From: Thalassocella blandensis
Lineage (GTDB): Bacteria > Pseudomonadota > Gammaproteobacteria > Pseudomonadales > Cellvibrionaceae
NCBI GenBank assembly: GCA_902141825.1
Contig: CABFPG010000013.1
Location: forward strand, 1-64,000
Direction of reading: 5' to 3'
DNA length: 64,000 nucleotides
A program made the position numbers and the translations under genes. The notes under the pieces are model-generated. The model worked only from the letters and a program-made list of their open reading frames with translations. It searched no databases and was not told the DNA's origin. Of the stretch, positions 1 through 7,342 are shown piece after piece (within the stretch, counting starts at the first letter, position 1; the number at the start of each line of letters is the position of its first letter).

Positions 1-2
1 CT

Positions 3-122
3 TTTGCTGTGTCTAAACCTACAAAAAGTATGTTAGTGTTCATCATGCTAGCCTCCGGTATATATGGTTCCTACATATATTATGGCTCTGGCTTTGCTAA
101 CCCACGTAAACTTGGAGGCTAG
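3..122 (+). CDS. C-terminal fragment of a small membrane protein (cut by window edge)
   Basis: The frame is open from the window edge to a TAG at 120-122 and encodes 39 residues. They contain one hydrophobic stretch (residues 10-32, LVFIMLASGIYGSYIYY) followed by a short basic tail ending KLGG. The start is outside the window, so family and function cannot be named. No attC separates it from the gene at 167, so the two may share one cassette. A short inverted repeat (CACCC/GGGTG) lies just after the stop. Confidence 0.4.
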   Translation, partial: FAVSKPTKSMLVFIMLASGIYGSYIYYGSGFANPRKLGG

Positions 123-166
123 CACCCTAAGGGGTGTCATGATGTCTATGAACTAATCGAGTAATT

Positions 167-511
167 ATGGAAATAGTGACTTTATACAGGCCCGCAGGTA
201 AGAAAGAATTAGATTTGGTGGCTGAATCAGGCTACGCCAGATGGCCGCCTCGGTTACCGGAACAACCGATATTTTACCCTGTGACAAATGAGCAATATGC
301 AATTGAGGTTACGAAGTGGAATATTACTGATTTCGGATCAGGTTACGTAACTAAATTTGATGTTAAAAAAGAATTCATGGAAAAATATGAAATTAAGTGT
401 GTAGGTTCAAAACACCATACAGAATGGTGGGTGCCTGCAGAAGATCTTGAAGAACTAAATAACAATATCGTCGGGAAAATCGAGGTAATTGGTGAGTACA
501 AAAAGTCATAA
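167..511 (+). CDS. Cassette protein of the ADP-ribosylation/crystallin J1-like small family
   Basis: 114 aa. It begins MEIVTLYRPAGKKEL and contains the RWPPRLPEQPIFYPV and EWWVPAEDLEELNNNIVG blocks. I recall these from a short conserved bacterial family that databases often label ADP-ribosylation/crystallin J1; the biochemical role is not established and the label should not be read as an activity. There is no signal peptide or membrane segment, so it should be cytoplasmic. It is the first complete gene of the cassette array and is followed directly by an attC, as expected for a cassette gene. The start ATG follows a weak purine-rich stretch (GAGTAATT). Confidence 0.6.
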   Translation: MEIVTLYRPAGKKELDLVAESGYARWPPRLPEQPIFYPVTNEQYAIEVTKWNITDFGSGYVTKFDVKKEFMEKYEIKCVGSKHHTEWWVPAEDLEELNNNIVGKIEVIGEYKKS

Positions 512-607
512 CCATTTGCTCAAACATGTTGGCACTTTTAGTGCCAATGACTCACATAAGCATCGCTTTCGCGCTACTTATGTTCGCAGTTTAGCAAGGC
601 GTTAAAG
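512..607 (+). repeat. attC site 1
   Basis: An imperfect palindromic region follows the stop of the preceding gene. Paired internal blocks (GGCACTTTTAGTGCC; ACATAAGCATCGC ... ACTTATGT) are visible, and it ends in GGCGTTAAAG at 598-607, matching the GTTRRRY crossover core except at the last base. The left core is degenerate. Inferred recombination site of the cassette carrying 167-511. Confidence 0.65.
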
Positions 608-643
608 CGAATTGAGATCTAATTAAGAATAGGAATAAATGTA

Positions 644-1480
644 ATGGATAAAAATCTTAAAAATGAACTTAAGCCATTGCTAAGTCTGACGAATATTAGG
701 GATTTAGTTATATTAATATTCTTCGGGATGATGTCCTTCAAGCTTTTTAGTATGGAGCTTAGCCTTGACATAAAGGAGTTTGGATTCACCGATCTTCTTT
801 CAATGCTTGTTGCATTTTTTGCGATTGCTCTTTCAGTGGCGTTCTATTTTAAGGCCACTGACACGAGTAATCGTTTTTATGACAACTCCTATGCCTTTAC
901 AAAAGATGTGTCCGAAATACTTGGTCGTATGGAGGCCGGTTTTGGGGAGCGCCTCAGGCACTTGGATGAAGGTTACACCGGTATAAGGGACAAGTTCGAT
1001 AAGCTACCATTTGATTCCGCAAAGGCATTAGAAGATATTGAAAAAGAAAATCTTGAAATAAAGAAGAAAGAAGAGGAGCAACGAAAAACGCTGGAGGAAT
1101 TAGCGCAAAAAGCTCACTTAGCAGAGAATGAAAAAATAGCTTTGTTTGAGCATATGAGCAAAATTAGTAGCGAGCTGGAAGAATCAAAAATAGAAGCTCG
1201 AAGGCTAGAAAAAAGACTAAGAATGAACGAAATGAGACATGGTGGTGATTCATTTAAAGTATTAGAGTTTTTGGCAAGAAAAATTGCTGAATCGAGAGAT
1301 CCAGATATATCGCCAAAATCACCAAGATCAGGACACGGCCATCTGTTCAATAAAATTCGAGATGATATCCCCCGTGGTGCAATTAGAGAATTAGAACGTT
1401 ACGGATATATCGACGATGATGGCCACTTAACTAGAGAAGCAATTGAACGTATGCGGATGATTGAGCGAGATATTGCATAG
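644..1480 (+). CDS. Cassette protein: two-TM, coiled-coil protein with a small C-terminal domain
   Basis: 278 aa, family not recognised. Residues 20-38 and 50-70 are hydrophobic and should span the membrane. Residues about 95-200 form a long charged helix (EDIEKENLEIKKKEEEQR and following) typical of a coiled coil. The last 60 residues (IPRGAIRELERYGYIDDDGHL) look like a small helix-turn-helix-like or winged fold. One unusually large ORF occupies the cassette between attC 1 and attC 2. The membrane anchor plus cytoplasmic coiled coil resembles the layout of some phage-defence effectors, but no defence motif is seen. Confidence 0.75.
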   Translation: MDKNLKNELKPLLSLTNIRDLVILIFFGMMSFKLFSMELSLDIKEFGFTDLLSMLVAFFAIALSVAFYFKATDTSNRFYDNSYAFTKDVSEILGRMEAGFGERLRHLDEGYTGIRDKFDKLPFDSAKALEDIEKENLEIKKKEEEQRKTLEELAQKAHLAENEKIALFEHMSKISSELEESKIEARRLEKRLRMNEMRHGGDSFKVLEFLARKIAESRDPDISPKSPRSGHGHLFNKIRDDIPRGAIRELERYGYIDDDGHLTREAIERMRMIERDIA

Positions 1481-1481
1481 C

Positions 1482-1555
1482 TTTAACAAATCAATCAACT
1501 TCGCGCCTACGGCGCCGGACGCAGCAAAGCTGCGCCGGTTATTGAGGCGTTAGGC
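1482..1555 (+). repeat. attC site 2
   Basis: 74 bp, from TTTAACA at 1482 to GGCGTTAGGC ending at 1555. The centre carries an almost self-complementary block (GCGCCTACGGCGC, then GCAGCAAAGCTGC), as expected for a site that recombines as a folded single strand. Short for this array. Confidence 0.8.
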
Positions 1556-1585
1556 ATATCGTCGAATTAAAAACAGGAGATCTCA

Positions 1586-2005
1586 ATGTCAGTCAGAAGT
1601 GGAAGTTGCGCGTGCGGAGAATTAAAATATTCTGTCGAAGGTGAGCCAATCAACACAGTATTTTGTTATTGCAAAGAGTGCCAAACCCATACTGGCTCAG
1701 ATAAATGGTTTGGCGCATGGTTCCCGAAGGATAAATTCAAGATTACAACAGGGAGCCCTTCAATCTATACACGTAAAGGCGCTTCTGGAAAAGATATGAA
1801 TCACTTGTTTTGCTCTCATTGCGGAGTGATGGTAGCGGCAGAAGTTACAATTGGTAGTTTTTATTCTGTAGGGGTGTCAACCCTTCATGAAGCAAGCAGT
1901 CTTGCTCCTTCAATGGCAATATACACTGCATCAGCACCTTCATGGGCCGTTTACCCAGAAGATGTGCCAAAATTCGATATTCTGCCTCCAAATATGGGCG
2001 CTTAA
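1586..2005 (+). CDS. GFA-family (glutathione-dependent formaldehyde-activating enzyme-like) zinc protein
   Basis: 139 aa, close to the usual length of GFA/CENP-V domain proteins. Zinc-ligand cysteines are visible in the family positions: GSCACGEL (C8, C10), FCYCKECQ (three cysteines), and LFCSHCG near residue 77. The fold binds zinc; true formaldehyde-glutathione adduct activity is shown for few members, so substrate is unknown here. A Shine-Dalgarno (CAGGAG) sits 7 bases before the ATG. GFA-like proteins are frequent cargo of chromosomal integrons. Followed directly by attC 3. Confidence 0.88.
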   Translation: MSVRSGSCACGELKYSVEGEPINTVFCYCKECQTHTGSDKWFGAWFPKDKFKITTGSPSIYTRKGASGKDMNHLFCSHCGVMVAAEVTIGSFYSVGVSTLHEASSLAPSMAIYTASAPSWAVYPEDVPKFDILPPNMGA

Positions 2006-2007
2006 TT

Positions 2008-2118
2008 GCCTAACAAGGAGCTCAATCTGACCTCCACTGCGGCGCCCTTTTTTGCGGTTTAACGCTACGCTACCGCAAAAAAAGTGCCTCCGTCCAGCAA
2101 ATTAGCACGGCGTTAAGC
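2008..2118 (+). repeat. attC site 3
   Basis: 111 bp, from GCCTAAC at 2008 to GCGTTAAGC ending at 2118. It contains the sub-block TTTAACGCTACGCTACCGCAAA, cut here for length, which recurs in attC 5 and attC 7, so these sites are related. Confidence 0.85.
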
Positions 2119-2131
2119 AATCACAGGAGAC

Positions 2132-2914
2132 ATGCACTTGATCGATGAAAGTAATCCCGCTGGAAGATTGCATAAAATTTTGGTGCAAGCGAAAAAGAGA
2201 CCTGATCAAGACAAGGTTCGAAAAGTCTGGTCAACGGTGTTAGGTATTGAAGAAGACGATGTACTCGTTACGAAAGCCGTGGTGGAGCTCTATTCTCTTT
2301 CGAATGAAATTCAGTCCCTGATAAAAATGAATAACCAACTAAATCATGATTTATATCTAAAATCTTTTAACAAAATCAATCAATCATTTTTTCCTCTCAA
2401 TCTAGGCACTGATTGGAAAGCAGTTAAAGGACATTTGACTGAAGAGTCTCTAACAAGGCTACAATTTTGCGCAGAAGAACTATCGACATTTTATGCTGAA
2501 GACACTCTTTCAGATGAAGATCTTAAAGAAATAATAGAAAAGACTGAGGCGCTATTCGAATCAGTGTATGCTTCCTCTCTTCCCGATGCATTGCGATTGT
2601 CTCTTTTGGAAGAAGTGGAGCGTTTAAGGGGTTCAATAAATATATATCGCATAAAAGGTGCCAAAGGTTTAAAGGAAGCGCTCCAGGGAACGATAGGTGC
2701 TGTGGTTGCAAATCAGCAGGACCTTAAAGATACATCGAAAGAAAACCCAGATGTTTTAAAACGGCTGGGGGAGTTGATTGATAAATTAGACTCTTTTACT
2801 TCAAGAGCTTTAAAGTTAAAAAAAATGATAACAAAGCCGATACGTTACTTTTTAGAAAAGGTAACTGACACTGAAGCTGATAGTGTCATAAATGACGGTG
2901 AATCAGATGCTTAA
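2132..2914 (+). CDS. Cassette protein, helical, unknown function
   Basis: 260 aa, soluble and predicted mostly alpha-helical, with high Leu, Glu and Lys. No signal peptide, membrane span, or recognised catalytic motif. The start is well supported: an AGGAGA Shine-Dalgarno precedes the ATG by 3 bases. The stop codon lies inside the left core of attC 4 (GCTTAAC), a usual arrangement in compact cassettes. I do not recognise the family. The middle segment (ALFESVYASSLPDALRLSLL) recalls helical proteins found beside defence genes, but this is too weak for a call. Confidence 0.75.
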   Translation: MHLIDESNPAGRLHKILVQAKKRPDQDKVRKVWSTVLGIEEDDVLVTKAVVELYSLSNEIQSLIKMNNQLNHDLYLKSFNKINQSFFPLNLGTDWKAVKGHLTEESLTRLQFCAEELSTFYAEDTLSDEDLKEIIEKTEALFESVYASSLPDALRLSLLEEVERLRGSINIYRIKGAKGLKEALQGTIGAVVANQQDLKDTSKENPDVLKRLGELIDKLDSFTSRALKLKKMITKPIRYFLEKVTDTEADSVINDGESDA

Positions 2915-3009
2915 CAAATCGCATCAGCTGACATTTTTTTATCGCTCTTTTGTGTGGTATGTACCACACAACGGCTCTTCCAAAAATTCAGCTGTGCTCA
3001 GCGTTAAGC
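2909..3009 (+). repeat. attC site 4
   Basis: 101 bp, from GCTTAAC at 2909 to GCGTTAAGC ending at 3009. The loop region holds the perfect palindrome TGTGTGGTATGTACCACACA. The left core contains the TAA stop of the preceding gene. Confidence 0.85.
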
Positions 3010-3046
3010 ATCGCTAGATATACTCACCGTAAATGGAGTCGGAGAA

Positions 3047-3397
3047 TTGAAAAGAGAGCTTGAAAATTACGTTGTTTTACTAGCAATTTCCTTGCTATTG
3101 CAGTCTTTAGCTTATTTCTGGCAACCTGAATCACTCGAATATATTTTTCTTCACGCAGATGAATTCATTGAAGAAGGAGGTTTCTTTAAATACGTTCTTC
3201 AACAGTTTCTAGCAATCACTTTTATACTTTTGCCAGGCATATTTACAGCTATTTGGGTGTTGCGCATACGTTCGGTTTCAATAACTCGTAAGTGGGCGTG
3301 GGTGCTGGTAAGTTTATTTACAGAATACTTTATTTTATTGTTCTATTTTGCTTATCAATATTACGAAACAGGTATAAATAACGAGAAGAAAGCTTAA
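3047..3397 (+). CDS. Cassette membrane protein, three predicted TM helices
   Basis: 116 aa with a TTG start supported by GGAGTCGGAGAA immediately upstream. Hydrophobic segments at residues 8-24 (VVLLAISLLLQSLAYFW), 48-72 (FLAITFILLPGIFTAIWVL) and 84-105 imply an inner-membrane protein with three spans. Two short amphipathic stretches lie between. No family is recognised. Its stop overlaps attC 5. Confidence 0.65.
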   Translation: MKRELENYVVLLAISLLLQSLAYFWQPESLEYIFLHADEFIEEGGFFKYVLQQFLAITFILLPGIFTAIWVLRIRSVSITRKWAWVLVSLFTEYFILLFYFAYQYYETGINNEKKA

Positions 3398-3527
3398 CAA
3401 AGCCATCTTGCAATGCACTTGCTGCGCAAGCGCAGGACAAATTTTCCATGGCCCTTATTTGTGTCTTAACGCTTACGCTAACACAAACGGTCCATTCCAA
3501 ATTTTCCGCAAATGAGCGGCGTTATAA
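3392..3527 (+). repeat. attC site 5 (long, VCR-like)
   Basis: 136 bp, from GCTTAAC at 3392 to GCGTTATAA ending at 3527. Nearly the same sequence as attC 7: shared blocks include CCATCTTGC, GCACTTGCTGCGCAAG, GACAAATTTTCCATGG and the mirrored CGGTCCATTCCAAATTT. Such uniform long sites are typical of sedentary chromosomal integrons. Confidence 0.85.
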
Positions 3528-3835
3528 CTAAGGCAGCCAACGAATCATCTTTCTGCAATAGTGAATCGAGTGAAGAGAAAAGGTGTAAAGAAAAATTCGG
3601 TAAAAATAAACTATTTACCGTTCTATCAATTATTTCAATGCTTTTCGGTTGTGTTGGAGTAGCGGTTTTGATTTGGAGTGGTGTCTCCATGGGCGCACCT
3701 TTTCAATATGCAATTCATATAGGAGTAACATTGGTTGTCACATCTTTGGTCATAAACTTAGTATGCGATAAATCAAAATGGATTAAGGGTCGAGGAAACT
3801 ACCCGGATAATGTTGGCGGATCTGGCGGGGTGTAA
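3512..3835 (+). CDS. Cassette membrane protein; start codon lies in the upstream attC
   Basis: 107 aa. A hydrophilic N-terminus (residues 1-34, serine and charged residues) is followed by two TM segments (about 37-57 and 66-87) and a Gly-rich tail ending GGSGGV. Family unknown. The only in-frame ATG before the first membrane segment is at 3512, inside the right end of attC 5 and upstream of its G/TT crossover point. The start codon would therefore be donated by the preceding cassette. A shorter product from the ATG near 3638 is possible but would delete part of the first membrane helix. Confidence 0.5.
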   Translation: MSGVITKAANESSFCNSESSEEKRCKEKFGKNKLFTVLSIISMLFGCVGVAVLIWSGVSMGAPFQYAIHIGVTLVVTSLVINLVCDKSKWIKGRGNYPDNVGGSGGV

Positions 3836-3888
3836 GTTATAACAATTTTGTCAAGAGGGACAACTTTTCCGTTACAAAGGCGTTATGC
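3836..3888 (+). repeat. attC site 6 (short)
   Basis: 53 bp, from GTTATAAC at 3836 to GGCGTTATGC ending at 3888, with the inner pair TTGTC / GACAA. It is the shortest complete site in the array, close to the minimal size of integron recombination sites. Confidence 0.7.
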
Positions 3889-3894
3889 AAAACC

Positions 3895-4551
3895 ATGAAG
3901 CAAGAAATTGAAAATCTGAGAATTTTGGTGGAGCCTGGTATTAGGTTCTTGTACAGCGCAATAGCTTTTCACGAAGCGTTAGCTGACGAAGCTTGTGTTG
4001 AAAAACTAAATAAGAATTCGGACTACTGGCGTTTGTATGAGTCTTCAACATTGTCGTGTGTTTTTATGGCAATACGAAAAATTTATGAAAATAAAGCACA
4101 TACTTTCAATTTCCAAAATTTTCTAGATAAATGCATTGTAAACTTGGAAGAGTTCTCAATAAATGGTGTAAAAGACAGAAAAATCAAATCAGGCATATTT
4201 TGCGAGGACTCGGTTAAGGAGTACAGCTCTAAGTGCTATGAGCCGAACACTGATGATTTCAAAGAAATGGGAAAGTTTGTAAGAGATAGAAGTAAAAAAA
4301 TGAAAGGTGCTTATTCTACTGTTGCATCTAAAGTATACGCTCATGCTATTCATTTTTCTCACAAAGAAGCTTTGTCGGCAAATCAATGTCTGAACTTGTA
4401 TGAAATAGAGACGGCACTTCTCTCTGTTTGGCATTGTTATGAACAAGTGTGGCAGCTTTATGAAAATGGGCGGCAACCAAGTTATGGAGAACCAAATTAT
4501 CAATACAAACAGGAAGTTATAGAAGGCGTTTATAGGCAAATTAATGCATAA
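3895..4551 (+). CDS. Cassette protein resembling AbiU2/HEPN-type helical proteins
   Basis: 218 aa, cytoplasmic and helical. The segment around residues 40-75 (DYWRLYESSTLSCVFMAIRK, then IYENKAHTFNFQNFLDKC) follows the pattern of AbiU2-like HEPN domains, in which a long helix with a conserved Arg is followed by a Leu-rich short loop. This is a weak pattern match by eye. HEPN proteins are often RNases in toxin-antitoxin or phage-abortive systems, but the R-x4-6-H catalytic motif is not obvious. The start ATG lies 6 bases after the attC 6 crossover core, so translation may use a Shine-Dalgarno supplied by the upstream cassette. Confidence 0.5.
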   Translation: MKQEIENLRILVEPGIRFLYSAIAFHEALADEACVEKLNKNSDYWRLYESSTLSCVFMAIRKIYENKAHTFNFQNFLDKCIVNLEEFSINGVKDRKIKSGIFCEDSVKEYSSKCYEPNTDDFKEMGKFVRDRSKKMKGAYSTVASKVYAHAIHFSHKEALSANQCLNLYEIETALLSVWHCYEQVWQLYENGRQPSYGEPNYQYKQEVIEGVYRQINA

Positions 4552-4678
4552 CAAGCCATCTTGCCACGCACTTGCTGCGCAAGTGCTGGACAAATTTTCC
4601 ATGGCCTTTTTTGTGGTTTAACGCTACGCTACCACAAAACGGTCCATTCCAAATTTGCCGAAAATGGCGGCGTTAGGT
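4546..4678 (+). repeat. attC site 7 (long, VCR-like)
   Basis: 133 bp, from GCATAAC at 4546 to GCGTTAGGT ending at 4678. Almost identical to attC 5 over its full length although the adjoining genes are unrelated. Confidence 0.88.
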
Positions 4679-4683
4679 GAAAA

Positions 4684-5058
4684 ATGAGCATCAGTCATAG
4701 AATAATTAAAATAGTATTCTTAGCTAGTATTTTAATTTTATTTGCTGGTTGTAATACAGATTTTGATAAATTTGAAGCGTCAGTTTTAAAAGGTTTGGAT
4801 TCCAGCGAAATTGAAAGTGCCTTGAATAAACTGGAACTTAGCTTTCGTTTTTTAACATGTTTGGAGTTGAATGAAGAGATAAGTACTATTAAGCAAGGCT
4901 GCATTGATGCTGAATCGCGTGGTGTATACGTAGGCTGGGTCAATAACGGTGCCTACATGCTAGGTATGGGTTCGACTGATATTTATTTTGAAATCGAAAT
5001 AGGTAAAAACAGCAAGGTCGTTGGGGTTTATAAAGATGAAATATACACATTTCTATAA
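4684..5058 (+). CDS. Cassette lipoprotein, unknown function
   Basis: 124 aa. The N-terminus is a lipoprotein signal: basic start, hydrophobic run IVFLASILILFAG and the lipobox FAGC with the acyl cysteine at residue 23, followed by NTD. Asn at +2 favours outer-membrane sorting under the Lol rule. The mature part has two further cysteines (LTCLELNEE and KQGCIDA) that could form a disulfide and ends in a beta-rich stretch. No family recognised. The start ATG is only 6 bases from the attC 7 core. Confidence 0.7.
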   Translation: MSISHRIIKIVFLASILILFAGCNTDFDKFEASVLKGLDSSEIESALNKLELSFRFLTCLELNEEISTIKQGCIDAESRGVYVGWVNNGAYMLGMGSTDIYFEIEIGKNSKVVGVYKDEIYTFL

Positions 5059-5059
5059 A

Positions 5060-5148
5060 GTACCTAAAAAAGCGTTCAAAGTAAGGCAGCAAGCTGCCAG
5101 GACTCGTATATGCTGCGCATACACTCGCCCTTTAACGCGTCGTTAGGC
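5060..5148 (+). repeat. attC site 8
   Basis: 89 bp, ending with GTCGTTAGGC at 5148. The left core (TACCTAAAA) is imperfect. Internal complementary blocks GGCAGCAAGCTGCC and GTATATGCTGCGCATAC are visible. Confidence 0.7.
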
Positions 5149-5166
5149 GTGCAAGTATGGAACGCG

Positions 5167-5709
5167 ATGAAATATATTAAACATTTAGATCCAGATCAAA
5201 ATCGGCAGAGACTTGCATTTAATAGCGCCTTTGGGATGTCTAAGCCAATGGGTGAATTCTCAAAATGGCTGCTTACCGGCGAGGCAGCGCTGATTGCAGT
5301 AGTTTTAGTCAATCTCAAAGATGTGTCTGAAATTTTATGCGAAGCTAACCTTAAGTGGGCTCTCTATGTTCTTACAGTTTCGATTCTAGCTGGTACTATC
5401 GTTAAGCTTCTTGGTGTGGCAGTAGAGGCCGGTGTCGCTGCACTGGCATCTGCAAGAGAAATAATTGACAGTGACGAAGGTTCTACTAACTTTAAAAATT
5501 CAAAATTAACAAATGAAGAATTAAGAGCGGAAATATCAAAAGCTTACTTGTGGCCTCTGAGCGGTTTGATTTCTAAACAGAAATCAAATGATCAATTATT
5601 TGGTGAAAAAAGATTTGTTAAATTCGTCTGCATCCAAATATATGCAGCTAACATTCAGTATATTACGGGCTTTATTGGCTTGGTTATTCTTACCATAGGG
5701 ATTCGGTAA
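5167..5709 (+). CDS. Cassette membrane protein, unknown function
   Basis: About 180 aa from ATG 5167 (MKYIKHLDPDQNRQRL). An in-frame ATG at 5110 lies inside attC 8 and is less likely; GTG 5149 directly after the attC is the other candidate. Three or four hydrophobic segments are seen: near residues 39-53 (AALIAVVLVNL), 65-88 (WALYVLTVSILAGTIVKLLG), 93-104, and the C-terminal YITGFIGLVILTIGIR. The loop between the third and last segments is charged and probably cytoplasmic. Not recognised as any named family. Confidence 0.6.
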   Translation: MKYIKHLDPDQNRQRLAFNSAFGMSKPMGEFSKWLLTGEAALIAVVLVNLKDVSEILCEANLKWALYVLTVSILAGTIVKLLGVAVEAGVAALASAREIIDSDEGSTNFKNSKLTNEELRAEISKAYLWPLSGLISKQKSNDQLFGEKRFVKFVCIQIYAANIQYITGFIGLVILTIGIR

Positions 5710-5710
5710 T

Positions 5711-5842
5711 GCCTAACAAGGCAAATCAGCATCAGTCGCTACGCTCCTTGGACAGCCTTGCCGTCGCTCGTTTTGTGCATGGCTTTGCCATGTTCACACA
5801 GAACAATCAACAACAAGTCTGCCACTGTTTGCGGCGTTAGTG
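5711..5842 (+). repeat. attC site 9
   Basis: 132 bp, from GCCTAAC at 5711 to GGCGTTAGTG ending at 5842. The apical part has GCATGGCTTTGCCATG, a perfect short hairpin. Confidence 0.82.
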
Positions 5843-5873
5843 GCGACTAGTTTTAAAAACTTCAAGGAAAATT

Positions 5874-6257
5874 ATGAGTGAATTATTGCAATTAAAATGC
5901 CTATCTGATGTTCAGAAATTAATCGCAGATATTAAAACTTATAAAGCAAGACCTGTAGTACAGGGCCAGCATCCAACATTGTATCCGGATCGGGCTGAAG
6001 GCAAATATAGAACCGTTAAGGGTGTGCGCATATGCGATTACCAATTTTGTCAAGATGAGAAATGGGTTCTTCCCAATCCTCAAATGGGATTATCTTTTTC
6101 TGCCACCTGGGATAATTTGAGGTTTGTATATGGAATGTTTAAAAAACGGGCAAAGAAAAAGCCAATAGATATTCATTGGATTTTATCCGAGGCTGATATA
6201 CCTCCGGGTTTAAAGTTTGAAAAGGATCAAACTAATCCGGGTCATTTTTTCTTGTAG
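5874..6257 (+). CDS. Possible Tse2-like ADP-ribosyltransferase-fold toxin in a cassette
   Basis: 127 aa, soluble and basic (many Lys/Arg in the second half). The C-terminal block EADIPPGLKFEKDQTNPGHF resembles the end of the Tse2 toxin of Pseudomonas aeruginosa, where a D-I-P-P-x-L-K element is followed by a His-containing strand. The middle block NPQMGLSFSATW is likely conserved in the family. The match is by memory and eye only. It shares one cassette with the acidic small protein at 6349, which fits a toxin/antidote pair; such pairs are common in sedentary integrons and stabilise arrays. An AAGGAAAATT Shine-Dalgarno region precedes the ATG. Confidence 0.5.
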   Translation: MSELLQLKCLSDVQKLIADIKTYKARPVVQGQHPTLYPDRAEGKYRTVKGVRICDYQFCQDEKWVLPNPQMGLSFSATWDNLRFVYGMFKKRAKKKPIDIHWILSEADIPPGLKFEKDQTNPGHFFL

Positions 6258-6348
6258 TAAGTGAAAAAATGCTCGTTGAAACTCTTGTTAGAAAATTGGA
6301 ATTTGTTGCTTTTCGTATGTCTGTAATGAAAGGTGGAGGTAGTGTTTT

Positions 6349-6660
6349 ATGGTAAAATTTGAACGTTACCCTCATATAAACGATCTCTTAAATCATTATG
6401 CAAAAACCTTGGATAGAGGTGATATTTCCAAATTAATTAATACAGGGATTAGCAGCAAAGAAGAGGCAGAATTATTTTCTAGATTTATATGGGAAATGGT
6501 TTCTGCAATAAATGAAGACGAAGAAAGCGGCATTCGCGTTCTAGGAAGTACAGATAATACAGAAATGTTTCCTGACCTAAATTATGAAGTCACTAAGCTT
6601 ATGCGATCTAGTGGTTTCTATTCTGTATGGGATGCGGTCTCAAGGATCGAATTGGAATGA
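6349..6660 (+). CDS. Partner of the Tse2-like protein (putative antitoxin/immunity)
   Basis: 103 aa, acidic (EEAELFSRF, NEDEESG, EMFPDLNYE), soluble, no recognised family. It lies 91 bases after the basic protein at 5874 with no attC between them, so both are carried by one cassette. A good Shine-Dalgarno (AAAGGTGGAGG) lies about 11-20 bases upstream of the ATG. Charge complementarity, order and co-mobility suggest it neutralises its neighbour; this is inference. Alternatively it could be an unrelated second cargo protein whose own attC has been lost. Confidence 0.5.
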   Translation: MVKFERYPHINDLLNHYAKTLDRGDISKLINTGISSKEEAELFSRFIWEMVSAINEDEESGIRVLGSTDNTEMFPDLNYEVTKLMRSSGFYSVWDAVSRIELE

Positions 6661-6662
6661 AA

Positions 6663-6757
6663 GCACTAACAAGCGTACCAGATAACGCCGTTTATCGGCT
6701 AAGAAGCTCACTACGGCGCTTTTCGTCTCAATCGCGTCACTGTATCGAACGTTAGCA
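6663..6757 (+). repeat. attC site 10
   Basis: 95 bp, from GCACTAAC at 6663 to AACGTTAGCA ending at 6757, with inner complementary blocks GGCGCT/AGCGCC-like around an ACGCCG pair. Confidence 0.75.
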
Positions 6758-6776
6758 TTCACCGAGTTGAAGAAAA

Positions 6777-7259
6777 ATGAGTTTAATTTGGCAAGAACAT
6801 AAAAAAGTAAATCCGTTTGAAGCTGCTGTAGGTGATTTAACTGAGCGTGTAGTTTTTCTAGCAGAATGTAATGAAATCAATGACGATCCAGTTAAATTAG
6901 CGATAAGCGAGTGTATTGATAAGTCCGTTGAGTTGCTCTACAAAAATATTACAGATACGTCACTGTACTATCTCTGTGAATGGGATGTGGTCTATTCGAT
7001 GCTTACTATCGTGGTGACCGACGAACCAAAGGAGAATGACTCCCAATACGTCGTTAAATGTTGCTTTAATGCTTTAGATGTAAAGTTTCAAGAAATTCAA
7101 AGCAGTTCGGAAGATAACTGGGAGGCCACAGTAAGTCAATATGCTGACAATTTACGAAGTTGGATTAAAGACTATTTAACTACCTGTCCTGGATTTATGA
7201 ACTATTCATTGGTAGCAGCGTTTCACTCGGAAGACCGAAGTGCAAGTAAAATACTATAA
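6777..7259 (+). CDS. Cassette protein, unknown function
   Basis: 160 aa, acidic, soluble, predicted mixed helix and strand; no signal peptide. Notable cysteines (AECNE, SECID, LCEW, VKCC, TTCPG) are scattered rather than in a metal-binding pattern. I do not recognise it. The start ATG follows GAGTTGAAGAAAA. The following attC is degenerate. Confidence 0.65.
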   Translation: MSLIWQEHKKVNPFEAAVGDLTERVVFLAECNEINDDPVKLAISECIDKSVELLYKNITDTSLYYLCEWDVVYSMLTIVVTDEPKENDSQYVVKCCFNALDVKFQEIQSSSEDNWEATVSQYADNLRSWIKDYLTTCPGFMNYSLVAAFHSEDRSASKIL

Positions 7260-7261
7260 AA

Positions 7262-7330
7262 TGCCAACAAGACAATCTTGCAGTGAAACTAGTGCGCAGG
7301 CACAGGACAAATTGCAACGTAAACCTAAAT
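7262..7330 (+). repeat. Degenerate attC (site 11)
   Basis: Begins GCCAACAAGACAATCTTGC and carries AGTGCGCAGGCACAGGACAA, clearly related to the left half of attC 5 and 7. The right core is eroded to CAACGTAAACC and the mirrored right half is missing. Inferred to be a decayed site near the distal end of the array. Confidence 0.55.
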
Positions 7331-7342
7331 CGAGCAAGTAGC

